A stretch of DNA of 64,000 nt from Erwinia piriflorinigrans CFBP 5888. Lineage in GTDB: Bacteria; Pseudomonadota; Gammaproteobacteria; Enterobacterales; Enterobacteriaceae. The stretch lies in contig NZ_CAHS01000021.1 of NCBI RefSeq assembly GCF_001050515.1, forward strand, positions 124,001-188,000, written 5' to 3'. Below, piece after piece: positions 1-9,036 of this stretch. The notes under the pieces are model-generated. The model did not search any database, was not told where the DNA came from, and was given only the letters and a program-made list of their open reading frames with translations. Positions within the stretch are counted from its first letter, which is position 1. Each line of letters starts with the position of its first letter. A program made the position numbers and the translations under genes.

Positions 1-617
1 ACGGTTCCCTTTGGCCACACGAAAAAAGGCGTGTCGCGGCGTTCCGCTTCATCCATCATCCCGGGCCAGGTCAGTAGCATGATAAATCCCAGTAGCGCGA
101 TGACCATCATCACCACCTTGAGCGGTGGGATCTCCCAGGACAGCAGCAGGCTGACCGCCGCCGCACCGGCAATGCCTCCCAGGCTGAAAAGTGCATGGAA
201 CCCCGACATGATCGGTTTTTGAGCATATTTTTCAGTGATCACCGCATGAATACTGACCACCACATCCATCGCACCGATACCTGCACCAAATAGAAACAGC
301 GCCAGCGCCAGCGAAACCACACTGTTTAATGTCACTAATGCCGGCAGCGTTGCTAACACCAGCAGCAGCGCCAACGTAAAAATGCGGCGACAGCCGAAGC
401 GGGCGGCCAACATGCCGGATAAAGGCATCATTAATAGCGATCCAAAACCAAAAGCTAACAGGATAGCGCCCATCATGCCGTTATCCAGCTGTAGGCGCTC
501 TTTGGTTAATGGGATCAGCGGAGCCCAACTGGCAAGGCTGAAACCGGCCATAAAAAACGCTTTGCGCGTGGCGGCGATGGGTTTATTGATAAGGGAAATA
601 GCTTCTTTGTCAGTCAC
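1..617 (-). CDS. MFS transporter, YbjJ-like, 3' end beyond window edge
   Basis: Partial gene: the first ~205 residues are inside the window and the C-terminal half lies to the left. The start is a GTG at 615-617 with an AAGGA ribosome site upstream, which explains why an ATG-only search misses it. The translation has alternating hydrophobic helices, a motif-A-like loop (GMLAARFGCRR, residues ~68-78) and an SGFHALFSLGG stretch resembling E. coli YbjJ, an inner-membrane MFS protein. It sits 50 bp after the HAD gene on the same strand and is probably the last gene of the aminotransferase operon. From context an exporter is likelier than an importer; that is inference, and the substrate is unknown. 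Confidence 0.8.
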   Translation of the reverse strand, partial: MTDKEAISLINKPIAATRKAFFMAGFSLASWAPLIPLTKERLQLDNGMMGAILLAFGFGSLLMMPLSGMLAARFGCRRIFTLALLLVLATLPALVTLNSVVSLALALFLFGAGIGAMDVVVSIHAVITEKYAQKPIMSGFHALFSLGGIAGAAAVSLLLSWEIPPLKVVMMVIALLGFIMLLTWPGMMDEAERRDTPFFVWPKGT

Positions 618-667
618 AAATATATCCTTACACACCACATGGTTAAATGGGGGAACGGTCAGGGTAG

Positions 668-1300
668 TCAGTATAGTTGAGCGAACTCAGCGATGTCGCC
701 CAGTGTGTCAATGACCGCTGTAGCATGTAGATATTGCTGCTGGTCAGAGAGCGCATGGGGCCATGCATAAATCTTCGCAATACCCGCCTGATAAGCAGCA
801 GATATACCCAGGTCAGTGTCTTCAATCACCACTGTTGTCTTCGCATCGGCATTAAGCCTGTCCAGCATCGCCAGATAGGGATCGGGGAACGGCTTGGTGC
901 GCGCAATATCGTCTCCTCCTGTCAGCTGAACTGGCCTGTTCAGCTTAACCAGCGCCAGGTTAGCCAGGCATATATGTCGTGGTGCAGTTGAAACAAAGCC
1001 AAAAGCGATGCCCTGCCGTTGCAGCTTATTAATCAGGTCGCTCACGCCAGGGCGCAACACGTCAGGGGTGAGCAACGCTTTATAGGTATCGACCACCCGA
1101 GCAATAATAGCGGGCTGCGAGGAAGCATCTATACCGATAAAGCTGAGCGTTTCCTCAAGGCTGAGCCCTATAAGCTGCTGCGGCGTATAAGGCTGTACCT
1201 GTTCAGGTATCAGCGTTTCCAGCACGGCAAAGTGCAGCTTTTCACTATCGACAATCACACCGTCGATATCAAAAATGACGGTCAAATCAGTCATGCTCAT
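668..1300 (-). CDS. HAD-superfamily hydrolase (beta-phosphoglucomutase/GS1-like phosphatase)
   Basis: A 210-residue subfamily I HAD protein. Motif I is FDIDGVIVDSE near residue 10, with the nucleophile Asp11 and the acid/base Asp13. Motif II is the VSTA serine/threonine near residue 103, motif III is the lysine of RTKPFPDPY, and motif IV is VIEDTDLGISAA. The helical cap between residues ~18 and 90 is typical of phosphatases and mutases acting on small sugar phosphates. The start lies 4 bp past the stop of the upstream dehydrogenase, so the two are co-transcribed. By context it may dephosphorylate the intermediate handled by the dehydrogenase and aminotransferase; the substrate cannot be read from sequence. 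Confidence 0.85.
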   Translation of the reverse strand: MSMTDLTVIFDIDGVIVDSEKLHFAVLETLIPEQVQPYTPQQLIGLSLEETLSFIGIDASSQPAIIARVVDTYKALLTPDVLRPGVSDLINKLQRQGIAFGFVSTAPRHICLANLALVKLNRPVQLTGGDDIARTKPFPDPYLAMLDRLNADAKTTVVIEDTDLGISAAYQAGIAKIYAWPHALSDQQQYLHATAVIDTLGDIAEFAQLY

Positions 1301-1304
1301 GCCA

Positions 1305-2366
1305 TTAATCCATGTTACCCAGGCGAATCAACACCTTACAATTTTCTTCCTCCAGCGGGGCCATTGTCTTGTTGGCAATGTCGCAGCCAACCAGGCGGAA
1401 AGCATCCTGATAATCGGCAAAGTCGATTTCATGGCTTATCAGACGATCGGCCGGAATAAGCTCGTCACGGATCAGGGTATAGGCTCGTTCAAAGCTATTG
1501 TTAAGAGAATCGATCGAACCGATAACTGACAGACTTTTATCGGCAATTTTCAGTACGTCCAGGGTGGCGTGTTTATCCTTTAACGCCACGTTCAACAATT
1601 TACCGCCGGGAGCAAGATGCGCAAAAATCAGTTCGGTCAGCTGGCCCGTGGTGTCCACCACCAGGTCAATCTGGCTGTCACGAGAACCGTACTCCTGTTC
1701 GAGAGCCTGCTCAAAATCGTCATAGATGCGTGTTGCAGGCGGTAGATTGTTGCGCGCGAACTGATAGCGATGGGGATTCTTTTCCACCATAAACGCCTCA
1801 ACGCCACGCTGATGCAGGACCCACACATAGAGCATCCCCATTGGCCCGGCACCGGTGACGGCCGCCCGAATATTCGTATGGGTGATGGCCAGTTTATCCA
1901 CGCCGGTAATTGTGCAGCTTAGCGGTTCGGTAAGCGTCGCCGCCTGCATGCTGACATGATCATCCAGCTTGCGTAAAAAGGCCTCCTTAGCGCGATATTG
2001 ACCGGCGAAAGCCCCATCATAAGAAACGCCGGCTTCAGTGCCCATTTTCATTTCACAATGGTTGGGGTTACCCGTCTGGCACATACGACATTGCTGACAG
2101 GAGTAAGTCGGATTCACCACCACCCTGTCACCCGGTGTAAACCGGGTAACGCTTTCGCCCACGCTGGCCACTACGCCGCTGGTTTCATGCCCGAGGGTGA
2201 TACCCGTCAGTGCCACGGGATAGTGACCGCTAATAATGCCTACGTCAGTACCACAAATGCCACATACGGCGATATCGACAACCACATCATCAGGTGCACA
2301 ACACGTCAGCCCAGGGATTTCGGCAATTTCAACCTTCCAGGGTTGAATATACTTTAGTGCCTGCAT
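1305..2366 (-). CDS. zinc-dependent alcohol/polyol dehydrogenase (MDR family)
   Basis: A 353-residue medium-chain dehydrogenase. Visible are the catalytic-zinc region CGICGTD (residues ~35-41), GHETSGVV with the conserved His-Glu, and the structural-zinc cysteines of the YSCQQCRMC segment plus a fourth Cys about seven residues on. The Rossmann glycines GAGPMG are near residue 172, followed by an acidic residue suggesting NAD preference. Members oxidise secondary hydroxyls of polyols or sugars (sorbitol, threonine, inositol types). The ATG overlaps the aminotransferase stop by one base (TAATG), so translation is coupled. It probably forms the keto group that the aminotransferase then aminates. 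The exact substrate is unknown. Confidence 0.88.
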   Translation of the reverse strand: MQALKYIQPWKVEIAEIPGLTCCAPDDVVVDIAVCGICGTDVGIISGHYPVALTGITLGHETSGVVASVGESVTRFTPGDRVVVNPTYSCQQCRMCQTGNPNHCEMKMGTEAGVSYDGAFAGQYRAKEAFLRKLDDHVSMQAATLTEPLSCTITGVDKLAITHTNIRAAVTGAGPMGMLYVWVLHQRGVEAFMVEKNPHRYQFARNNLPPATRIYDDFEQALEQEYGSRDSQIDLVVDTTGQLTELIFAHLAPGGKLLNVALKDKHATLDVLKIADKSLSVIGSIDSLNNSFERAYTLIRDELIPADRLISHEIDFADYQDAFRLVGCDIANKTMAPLEEENCKVLIRLGNMD

Positions 2367-3610
2367 TATGCGACCTCAGATTGGAAAAAAGGGGATTGCT
2401 GCATGTCGCTAAATGTGGCATCCAGCTTGGAGAGAATTTCTTGCAAATGTTCCCGGGTGGAAATCAGAGGAGGACGAACTTTTAGCGCTTTACTTTTTCC
2501 GTATCGAGCGCCACGAATAATCAGCCCATGTTTTTCCGCAATATGAATGGCTTCAGCCGCATATTCCATACTGGGAGTATCAAAGCCATACATAAAGCCC
2601 ACGCCGCGAACGCCGCTAATTTCTGGATACTTCCTTTGCAGAGATAACAGTCCATCGCGTAAAAACCGTTCGCCATTGACGACATTATCAAGAATACCTT
2701 CTTCTTCGATAATGTTGATCGTTTCGTTTATGGCGATAAGTGATAATGGATTAGCCCCGGCGGTACTGGAATGTTCAAATGACTCGAGCACGTCTAACTC
2801 TTTCCGCATCAGCACACCGCCGGTTGGAATACCTATTCCGCCTGCCCCCTTGGCAAACACGATAATATCGGGGTTAAGTGCCCTGGCATAGCCGCTGGAC
2901 GCAAAGAAAGTACCGGTTCTGCCAAAGCCAGTCTGCACTTCGTCAGCGATAAGTACGATACCTTTTTTACTACAGAAATCGCGTAGATTACGATAATACG
3001 CTTCAGAGAGAACAATATTCCCGCCATTACCCAGTATCGGTTCAACGATCAGGCAAGCAATATTTTCATTAGAGCCACATTGATAAATATCTTCTATATC
3101 GGGATAATTTTCATGCGGGTGTGAATCTTCAGCAGCCGACATAACGCTTGCCGGAACGGGAATTTTTAAGGATCCCTCAATGTTTACGTGAAAGTGTTTG
3201 AGACGAAATGCATTACCCGAAATCTGGGCGGTCGCCAGAGACTGCCCGTGATGAGCGAGAAAAAGCGACATAACCCCAGAGCGTTTCGTGTACTTCTGCG
3301 CCATACGGATCGCACACTCAACGGCTCCAGAGCCGGTAACATCGCGCATCCAGATCCGATCAATATTTTCAGGCGTGTGTTTTATCAGTTTTTCAAGTAT
3401 GCACTGTGACATGGCGCCCGTATGGACAGAGCTCAAGTGAGCACAGCGGTCGATTTGTGCTTTGAGCTTACTGGCTATCCTGTCATTGGTATAACCAAGC
3501 TGCAGGTTGAATGTACCTGAAGCTGCGTCAATATATCTGACGCCATCAATATGTAAATAAACACCATCGCCGACATAGCGAGACATAAGTCTTTCAAAAT
3601 TATCAGTCAT
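2366..3610 (-). CDS. class III PLP-dependent aminotransferase
   Basis: A 414-residue fold-type I aminotransferase of the GABA/ornithine/DAPA class. The cofactor aspartate is in LIADEVQTGFGRTG (about residue 219), the PLP lysine is in FAKGAGGIGIPTGG (about 254), and the phosphate-binding SG/SA-x-E region is GSGAVECAIR near residue 94. Class III enzymes usually act on omega-amino groups or on keto-sugars/keto-cyclitols. It is the first gene of a tight minus-strand operon with a dehydrogenase, a phosphatase and an exporter. The start has an AGGGA site about 6 bases upstream. About 0.9 kb of AT-rich DNA precedes it and no regulator is adjacent. Confidence 0.88.
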   Translation of the reverse strand: MTDNFERLMSRYVGDGVYLHIDGVRYIDAASGTFNLQLGYTNDRIASKLKAQIDRCAHLSSVHTGAMSQCILEKLIKHTPENIDRIWMRDVTGSGAVECAIRMAQKYTKRSGVMSLFLAHHGQSLATAQISGNAFRLKHFHVNIEGSLKIPVPASVMSAAEDSHPHENYPDIEDIYQCGSNENIACLIVEPILGNGGNIVLSEAYYRNLRDFCSKKGIVLIADEVQTGFGRTGTFFASSGYARALNPDIIVFAKGAGGIGIPTGGVLMRKELDVLESFEHSSTAGANPLSLIAINETINIIEEEGILDNVVNGERFLRDGLLSLQRKYPEISGVRGVGFMYGFDTPSMEYAAEAIHIAEKHGLIIRGARYGKSKALKVRPPLISTREHLQEILSKLDATFSDMQQSPFFQSEVA

Positions 3611-4556
3611 TACATTCCCTTTTTATATATTACCTTATCGGTAAATTCCTGGGTGCAAACTCATTTTTGAGAGATTGCTGGGATGAAAATGATAAATTCA
3701 TCAAACATCCTGTTCTCTCTTACTGGATCTCTTTAATACCGAGAGCAAGAAATCCCTTAGCCTATTGCATAGAGATATTGGCATAGCCTAACTGGTAAAA
3801 TAAAACAAATAACATCAAGGCAACTCCTGAAAGGAATTAGCCTGATCCAGGCGGAGTCAGTGATCATTTCGATTTTTTAATTTTTTTTGACCAAGATCAA
3901 TTAGTGCACATTCCAACCTGCACACAAAAAAAAGAAAAATAGAGATACTTTTCAAATAAAAATCACACATCCAACCCTTCTTATAAGGAAATAACTCAAA
4001 AAAAATAATGCCGCTCGGGAAAAAAAGATATATCTAATAGCTATATTTGATATTGATAAATATTATTTAAATAATACTATCACCAAATCAAAACTATCGT
4101 CAATACTGATAATAAACACTGTTTAGTTTCATACTAAACTACTACTCAACTAATTATTTTCACTTTGACTAATTAAATAGTCTATGTGGAAACATGCCGC
4201 TGTTTTTAAACAAAAAAAATTAAAACCAATTTGATTTTATGACTATCAGAATCAGTATTCCAATTATTATTCTAACGTTGTTCGATTAATTTTTATGGAT
4301 GAAATTAAGATTTAGCGTCCTTCACTTTCTTATAATGCGAATGATAATAATTCAGCAACAGCTGGACACCTCTCCTTTCGCAAGCTGAATATGCGTGACT
4401 TTTCGTTTGAGTGAGCAGAAGAAACCCGAATTTTTTCGCAGCCAGCACGGGTAATGAAAAAGCGCAGTAGCATCAACGCTAAACAGCCCCAATACGACGA
4501 ACGGCGTGGCAGGGATCTCCGACATCGCTTTCACTTTCGGGGTAATCAATACGCCA
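3611..4556. other. AT-rich gene-free upstream region
   Basis: About 950 bases without a credible gene. From 3840 to about 4340 the sequence is strikingly AT-rich, unlike everything else in the window, which is the composition bound by H-NS-type silencers. Near the aminotransferase start is a perfect palindrome TTACC-TTATC-GGTAA at 3630-3644. At 3887-3900 is TTGACCAAGATCAA, one base from the FNR consensus. The right end (4350-4556) is of normal composition and follows the ClC stop codon; the short open frames there overlap that gene and look like shadows. Confidence 0.6.
3630..3644. promoter_or_regulatory. candidate operator palindrome before aminotransferase operon
   Basis: The inverted repeat TTACC-N5-GGTAA lies 20 bases before the aminotransferase start codon. 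Its position suits a repressor operator or a leader hairpin. No regulator is encoded next to it, so the link is inferred. Confidence 0.3.
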
Positions 4557-6248
4557 TCAGATAAAATCCCGCGCCTGCTGGATAAGGCTGGTTTTGGTGA
4601 GCGCACCGAGATACTTTTTTTCCTCGGCATTATTCAGCACCGGCAGACGTTCCAGCGTCACCTGTGCGAATGCCTCCCATCCTTCTCTGATCGTCTGATG
4701 GGCATAAATAGTGGGGAAATCGCAGTCCATGACGCAGCTAACCGGGGACGTCAAGGTGATCTCCTTATCCAGTATCTTGTGCGAGATATCGTGAATGGAT
4801 ACAGCACCCAGAAACTGCCCCTGGTCGCTTGTCACGTAAACAAAGCGCTCGCGTTTGAGCGAACTGACCGCCAGCGCTTTGCCCACCGAATCCTGGGGCG
4901 TCAGCGCCGCGCCGGCAACAATAAACTGTGAAATGACACCGTTATCAAAATCGAACTTGGCATCCGAACGGCTGAAATGGTCGCCAACCACCGCATAAGT
5001 GCTGCTGGAATGCAGGCGATAAACCACCATTGAGGCCAGTACGCTGGCGATCATCGCCGGAAACAGCAGGCTGCTATTCAGCGTCATCTCCAGCACCATT
5101 AGCATAGCCATCAACGGAGCCTGACTGACTGAAGCCAGCAGTGCGCCCATGCCGATCGCTGCAAACACGGCAACGTTATCCACCGGCAACCCTGCTTTCG
5201 CAGCCAGCAGCGCCACGGCGCTCCCCATCAACGCGCCGATTAATAACGCCGGGGTAAATAATCCGCCGACGGTACTGGAGCCAACGGAAATCGCCGTTGC
5301 CAACATTTTTAGCAACAGTAACGCTAACAGCATCGGCAGCAGGAAATCGCCTGCCATAATGCGCACGATGACCTCGTAGCCGTTACCAAGGATCTGGCTG
5401 CTGCCGATAGCCAGTCCGCCCACCAGCAAGCCACCAAGACCTAAGCGCAACGGCAGGCTGCGCAGGGGAGCAAACAGGCGCTTACTGTGATTTATCATCG
5501 CGATCATCGCCCAGCCCAGCAACCCTGCCAGTAGACCAATCGCGATAGTCAGTGCCATGCTTTCTGGTGCCAGTTCAAACTGGCCGTGCGAAAACGAATA
5601 GATAGCCGAGCCATGCCCGAGCGACCACATGGTCAGTACCGCCGTGCCGGAAGAGATAATCAGCGGGATCAGTCGCTGCATGGCTGAAATACCAAAGGCA
5701 ATCTCCGCAACAAATATCGCGGAAGCCAGCGGTGCATGATAAACCGAAGAGAGGCCAGCGGCAGCGGCCATCGCCACCACGTCACTGTTTTTCAGCGCCA
5801 GGTTTTTAAACAGCCAGCGCCCCATCAGACTGCCGCTCAGCGCCGATAGCTGCACCATCGGCCCTTCCCGGCCGATGGATGCCCCACTGCTGATACTGGC
5901 AAGGGAAGACAGCCCACGGAACAGCGAAGTGCGGGTTGGCACCGCATCCAGCCGGGCGTTAATCACTTCGAGATAATCGCTGCGCAACGTCTGCTTTTGC
6001 TCAATCGCGGTAGCGTAGCGCAGGAAGAAACCCGCAATCAGGCCGCCGCAGCCCACAATCAGCGGCCAGCAGTACCAGGGATAAACCGACATCGCCCGGG
6101 TGATATCGGTCTGTCCACTGAATAGCAGGCCATCAATCCCTGCTATCGCCTCACGGAAGGCCAGCGTCACCAGCGAGGCCACCAGTCCAACCGGGATAGC
6201 CACCAAAATACGGGTCCAGTTTAATGCGTGCCTGCTGTGTAAGCTCAT
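4557..6248 (-). CDS. ClC-family chloride channel/antiporter with C-terminal CBS pair
   Basis: A 563-residue membrane protein. The ClC signature GREGP is near residue 125, with the gating glutamate of Cl-/H+ exchangers retained. The third motif GGLFTP (about residue 325) is also present. As in E. coli ClcB, the usual first motif GSGIP is replaced (SDYLEVINA). Residues ~440-560 form two CBS domains that ClcB (about 418 residues) lacks; in other ClC proteins such domains bind nucleotides or regulate gating. It should move chloride across the inner membrane, perhaps in acid resistance. It is transcribed alone, divergently from the riboswitch-alx unit. Confidence 0.88.
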   Translation of the reverse strand: MSLHSRHALNWTRILVAIPVGLVASLVTLAFREAIAGIDGLLFSGQTDITRAMSVYPWYCWPLIVGCGGLIAGFFLRYATAIEQKQTLRSDYLEVINARLDAVPTRTSLFRGLSSLASISSGASIGREGPMVQLSALSGSLMGRWLFKNLALKNSDVVAMAAAAGLSSVYHAPLASAIFVAEIAFGISAMQRLIPLIISSGTAVLTMWSLGHGSAIYSFSHGQFELAPESMALTIAIGLLAGLLGWAMIAMINHSKRLFAPLRSLPLRLGLGGLLVGGLAIGSSQILGNGYEVIVRIMAGDFLLPMLLALLLLKMLATAISVGSSTVGGLFTPALLIGALMGSAVALLAAKAGLPVDNVAVFAAIGMGALLASVSQAPLMAMLMVLEMTLNSSLLFPAMIASVLASMVVYRLHSSSTYAVVGDHFSRSDAKFDFDNGVISQFIVAGAALTPQDSVGKALAVSSLKRERFVYVTSDQGQFLGAVSIHDISHKILDKEITLTSPVSCVMDCDFPTIYAHQTIREGWEAFAQVTLERLPVLNNAEEKKYLGALTKTSLIQQARDFI

Positions 6249-6360
6249 CGGATTCTCTCGGGACGATTTACTTTATCGTGCGAGAGGATAGCGCAAAAAT
6301 CAAATTACGACGCCACACGGCATATCATCTGTAAATATGTCCAAATATGACTGAACAATA

Positions 6361-6389
6361 TTGACCTTGAGTCTGTAGCGTCCTATCTT
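6361..6389 (+). promoter_or_regulatory. sigma-70 promoter of riboswitch-alx
   Basis: TTGACC (6361-6366), a 17-base spacer and TATCTT (6384-6389) form a good promoter. The predicted transcript starts near 6396, just before the first conserved block of the riboswitch, which supports both calls. Confidence 0.65.
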
Positions 6390-6395
6390 TGCTGT

Positions 6396-6567
6396 TAGCA
6401 AAGGGGAGTAACTTCTTCGTCAGTTAATCGTCAATACGACATCCACATGATGTCCGGTTACTGGGCAACCGATAAAAGGTTGTAAGTGAGACCTTGCCGG
6501 GAGGCGGGGTTTGCTTATAGCAGCGATAACAGAGTGGCTACCGTCTTCCGACGTTAGCCATTTTTAT
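6396..6567 (+). ncRNA. yybP-ykoY manganese riboswitch (PRE/SraF element) of alx
   Basis: The leader of alx carries the conserved blocks of the yybP-ykoY family: AAAGGGGAGTAACTT at the 5' side and GTAAGTGAGACCTTGCCGGG at the 3' side of a multi-helix junction. In E. coli the same element precedes alx and responds to Mn2+ and alkaline pH. The 3' part (6535-6560) can fold as TGGCTA...TAGCCA followed by TTTTTATTT, an intrinsic-terminator shape. Control could therefore be at termination as well as at translation. The alx start lies about 18 bases after the U-run. Confidence 0.9.
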
Positions 6568-6584
6568 TTCGCACGGGATATTTT

Positions 6585-7565
6585 ATGAATACTGTCGGTA
6601 CACCGTTACTCTGGGGCAGCTTCGCTGTCGTTGTCGTGATTATGCTAGCGATTGACCTGCTGTTACAGGGGCGTCGCGGTGCGCACACCATGAGCATGAA
6701 ACAGGCAGCAGCCTGGTCACTGGTATGGGTGACGCTCTCTCTGTTATTTAACGCCGCCTTCTGGTGGTATCTCACCGGCACCGTCGGGCGCGAAGTCGCC
6801 GATACCCAGGCACTCGCCTTCCTCACCGGTTACCTCATCGAAAAAGCGTTGGCGGTCGATAACGTGTTCGTCTGGCTGATGCTGTTCGGTTATTTTGCCG
6901 TGCCGGCAGCCTTGCAGCGCCGGGTATTGATCTACGGCGTACTGGGCGCAATTGTGCTGCGTACCATCATGATCTTTGCCGGAAGCTGGCTGGTTACCCA
7001 GTTCAGCTGGTTATTATATCTTTTTGGCGCGTTCCTGTTGTTTACCGGGATCAAAATGGCGCTGTCGAAAGAAGATGATAGCGCCATCGGCGATAAACCG
7101 CTGGTGCGCTGGCTACGCGGCCGGATGCGTATGACCGATAAAATTGAAGGCGAGCATTTCTTTGTGCGCCAGAACGGCCTGCTGTTCGCCACCCCGCTGC
7201 TGCTGGTGCTGATTATGGTTGAGCTAAGCGATGTGATCTTCGCGGTCGACAGTATTCCGGCGATCTTCGCCGTGACGACCGATCCGTTTATCGTGCTGAC
7301 CTCGAATCTGTTCGCTATTCTTGGTCTACGTGCCATGTACTTCCTGTTAGCGAATGTGGCTGAGCGCTTCTCAATGCTGAAATACGGCCTGTCGGTGATT
7401 CTGGTGTTTATCGGGGTGAAAATGCTGATTGTCGATTTCTTCCATATTCCGATCGCGATATCACTCGGCATCGTCGGCGGTATTCTGGCGTTGACGCTTC
7501 TCATCAACGCTTGGGTCAACTACCGCCACGATCGCAGGCAAGCCCAGGCCAATACGACGCGTTAA
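6585..7565 (+). CDS. alx: Alx, TerC-family membrane protein (manganese export)
   Basis: A 326-residue polytopic inner-membrane protein of the TerC family, close in length to E. coli Alx (about 321). The conserved acidic transmembrane segments are visible: AIDLLLQ near residue 23, [14 protein letters not shown] near residue 86 and [19 protein letters not shown] near residue 213. These aspartates and glutamates are thought to bind Mn2+. E. coli Alx is linked to Mn2+ export and is induced at alkaline pH through its leader RNA. The riboswitch directly upstream and sstT downstream reproduce the E. coli order. Confidence 0.95.
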   Translation: MNTVGTPLLWGSFAVVVVIMLAIDLLLQGRRGAHTMSMKQAAAWSLVWVTLSLLFNAAFWWYLTGTVGREVADTQALAFLTGYLIEKALAVDNVFVWLMLFGYFAVPAALQRRVLIYGVLGAIVLRTIMIFAGSWLVTQFSWLLYLFGAFLLFTGIKMALSKEDDSAIGDKPLVRWLRGRMRMTDKIEGEHFFVRQNGLLFATPLLLVLIMVELSDVIFAVDSIPAIFAVTTDPFIVLTSNLFAILGLRAMYFLLANVAERFSMLKYGLSVILVFIGVKMLIVDFFHIPIAISLGIVGGILALTLLINAWVNYRHDRRQAQANTTR

Positions 7566-7803
7566 TCACTGCGGTTTCATATCAACAGCAGCACGGGCGG
7601 GCGAAATACAGGCCCGCCCCCTGTGTACTGACGGATCCGTGGCATTACCCTGCGATGAGGTGTTTTCTGCCGCTCCTTTTGTCACGTCACGCAATTTTCC
7701 CTTTCCCTGTCAACGCATTTCCTTATACTTCCCTGCGCAAACATCTCATGCAGCCGACATGTACTGGCAGCAGAACATCGATAACAACAGTGATTTTTAA
7801 ATT

Positions 7804-9036
7804 ATGAGTAAAGAAAAAAGTGGGCTGATACAGCGCCTTATGCAAGGAAGCCTGGTAACACAAATTATGGTTGGGCTGGTGGCCGGGATCGCTCTCGCCT
7901 GGTTATCAAAGAGTCATGCGCTGGCGGTAGGCCTGCTGGGTGAGCTCTTCGTCAACGCTCTGAAAGCGGTCGCGCCACTGCTGGTACTGGTACTGGTTAT
8001 CTCGTCGATTGCCAATCATCAGCAGGGGCAAAAAACCAATATTCGCCCGATTGTCATGCTCTATCTGCTGAGCACCTTTTTTGCCGCCGTGGTGGCGGTG
8101 ATCGCTAGCCATCTGCTGCCGCAGAACCTGACGTTGCAAAACGCCAGCAGCGAGATCGTGCCCCCATCCGGTATCCTCGAAGTCCTGCGCGGCCTGTTGA
8201 TGAGCATGGTCACTAATCCGATTGAGGCGGTAATGAAAGCCAACTATATCGGTATTCTGGTCTGGGCAGTGGGATTGGGCTTCGCTTTTCGCCACAGCAG
8301 CGAAAGTACGCGTACCTTCCTTAACGACGCCTCCGATGCGATCACGCGCCTGGTGCGCCTTGTTATCCGCTTCGCACCTGTCGGCATTTTTGGCCTGGTC
8401 GCTTCCATTCTTGCCTCAACCGGCTTTGATGCGTTATGGCAATATGCCAGCCTGCTCGGCCTGCTGCTCGGCTGCATGCTGCTGATGGCGCTGGTATTTA
8501 ACCCGCTGCTGGTATGGTGGCAGATCCGCCGCAACCCCTACCCGCTGGTATTTACCTGCCTGCGTGAAAGCGGGGTCACTGCCTTCTTTACCCGCAGCTC
8601 CGCTGCCAATATTCCGGTGAATATGGCGCTGGCGAAAAGGCTGGGCCTGGATGAAGATACCTATACGGTGTCAATACCGATCGGGGCCAATATCAGTATG
8701 GCCGGTGCGTCGATTACCATTACCGTGCTGACGCTGGCGGCGGTACATACTTTAGGCATCCAGATAGACACAGGTACTGCCATCCTGCTGAGTCTGGTGG
8801 CGTCTGTCTGTGCCTGTGGTGCGTCCGGCGTTGCGGGCGGTTCACTGCTGCTGATCCCGGTAGCCTGCAACATGTTCGGTATCCCAAATGAAATAGCGAT
8901 GCAGGTGGTCGCGGTCGGCTTTATTATTGGCGTATTGCAGGATTCAGCCGAGACCGCGCTGAACTCTTCAGCGGATATTTTGTTTACCGCCGCAGCCTGT
9001 ATGGCGGAAGATCGTAAACTGGAACAGAACGCCTGA
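7804..9036 (+). CDS. sstT: SstT, serine/threonine:Na+ symporter
   Basis: A 410-residue dicarboxylate/amino-acid:cation symporter (E. coli SstT about 414). The family's serine-rich re-entrant loop is seen in [16 protein letters not shown] (about residue 260), followed by the substrate and sodium segments [18 protein letters not shown] and [16 protein letters not shown]. It takes up L-serine and L-threonine with Na+. It follows alx as in E. coli after a 238-base gap. That gap carries a GC-rich hairpin (7595-7619) without a clear U-run, so the gene probably has its own promoter. Confidence 0.95.
   Translation: MSKEKSGLIQRLMQGSLVTQIMVGLVAGIALAWLSKSHALAVGLLGELFVNALKAVAPLLVLVLVISSIANHQQGQKTNIRPIVMLYLLSTFFAAVVAVIASHLLPQNLTLQNASSEIVPPSGILEVLRGLLMSMVTNPIEAVMKANYIGILVWAVGLGFAFRHSSESTRTFLNDASDAITRLVRLVIRFAPVGIFGLVASILASTGFDALWQYASLLGLLLGCMLLMALVFNPLLVWWQIRRNPYPLVFTCLRESGVTAFFTRSSAANIPVNMALAKRLGLDEDTYTVSIPIGANISMAGASITITVLTLAAVHTLGIQIDTGTAILLSLVASVCACGASGVAGGSLLLIPVACNMFGIPNEIAMQVVAVGFIIGVLQDSAETALNSSADILFTAAACMAEDRKLEQNA

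Noticed and set aside
1-3610. Identification of the left cluster as a known antibiotic locus such as 6-thioguanine or kanosamine ntdABC
   Set aside because: The enzyme families differ; only the logic of the reactions is similar.
4352-4630. 92-codon minus-strand frame at the end of the ClC gene
   Set aside because: It overlaps the ClC coding end in another frame and resembles no family.
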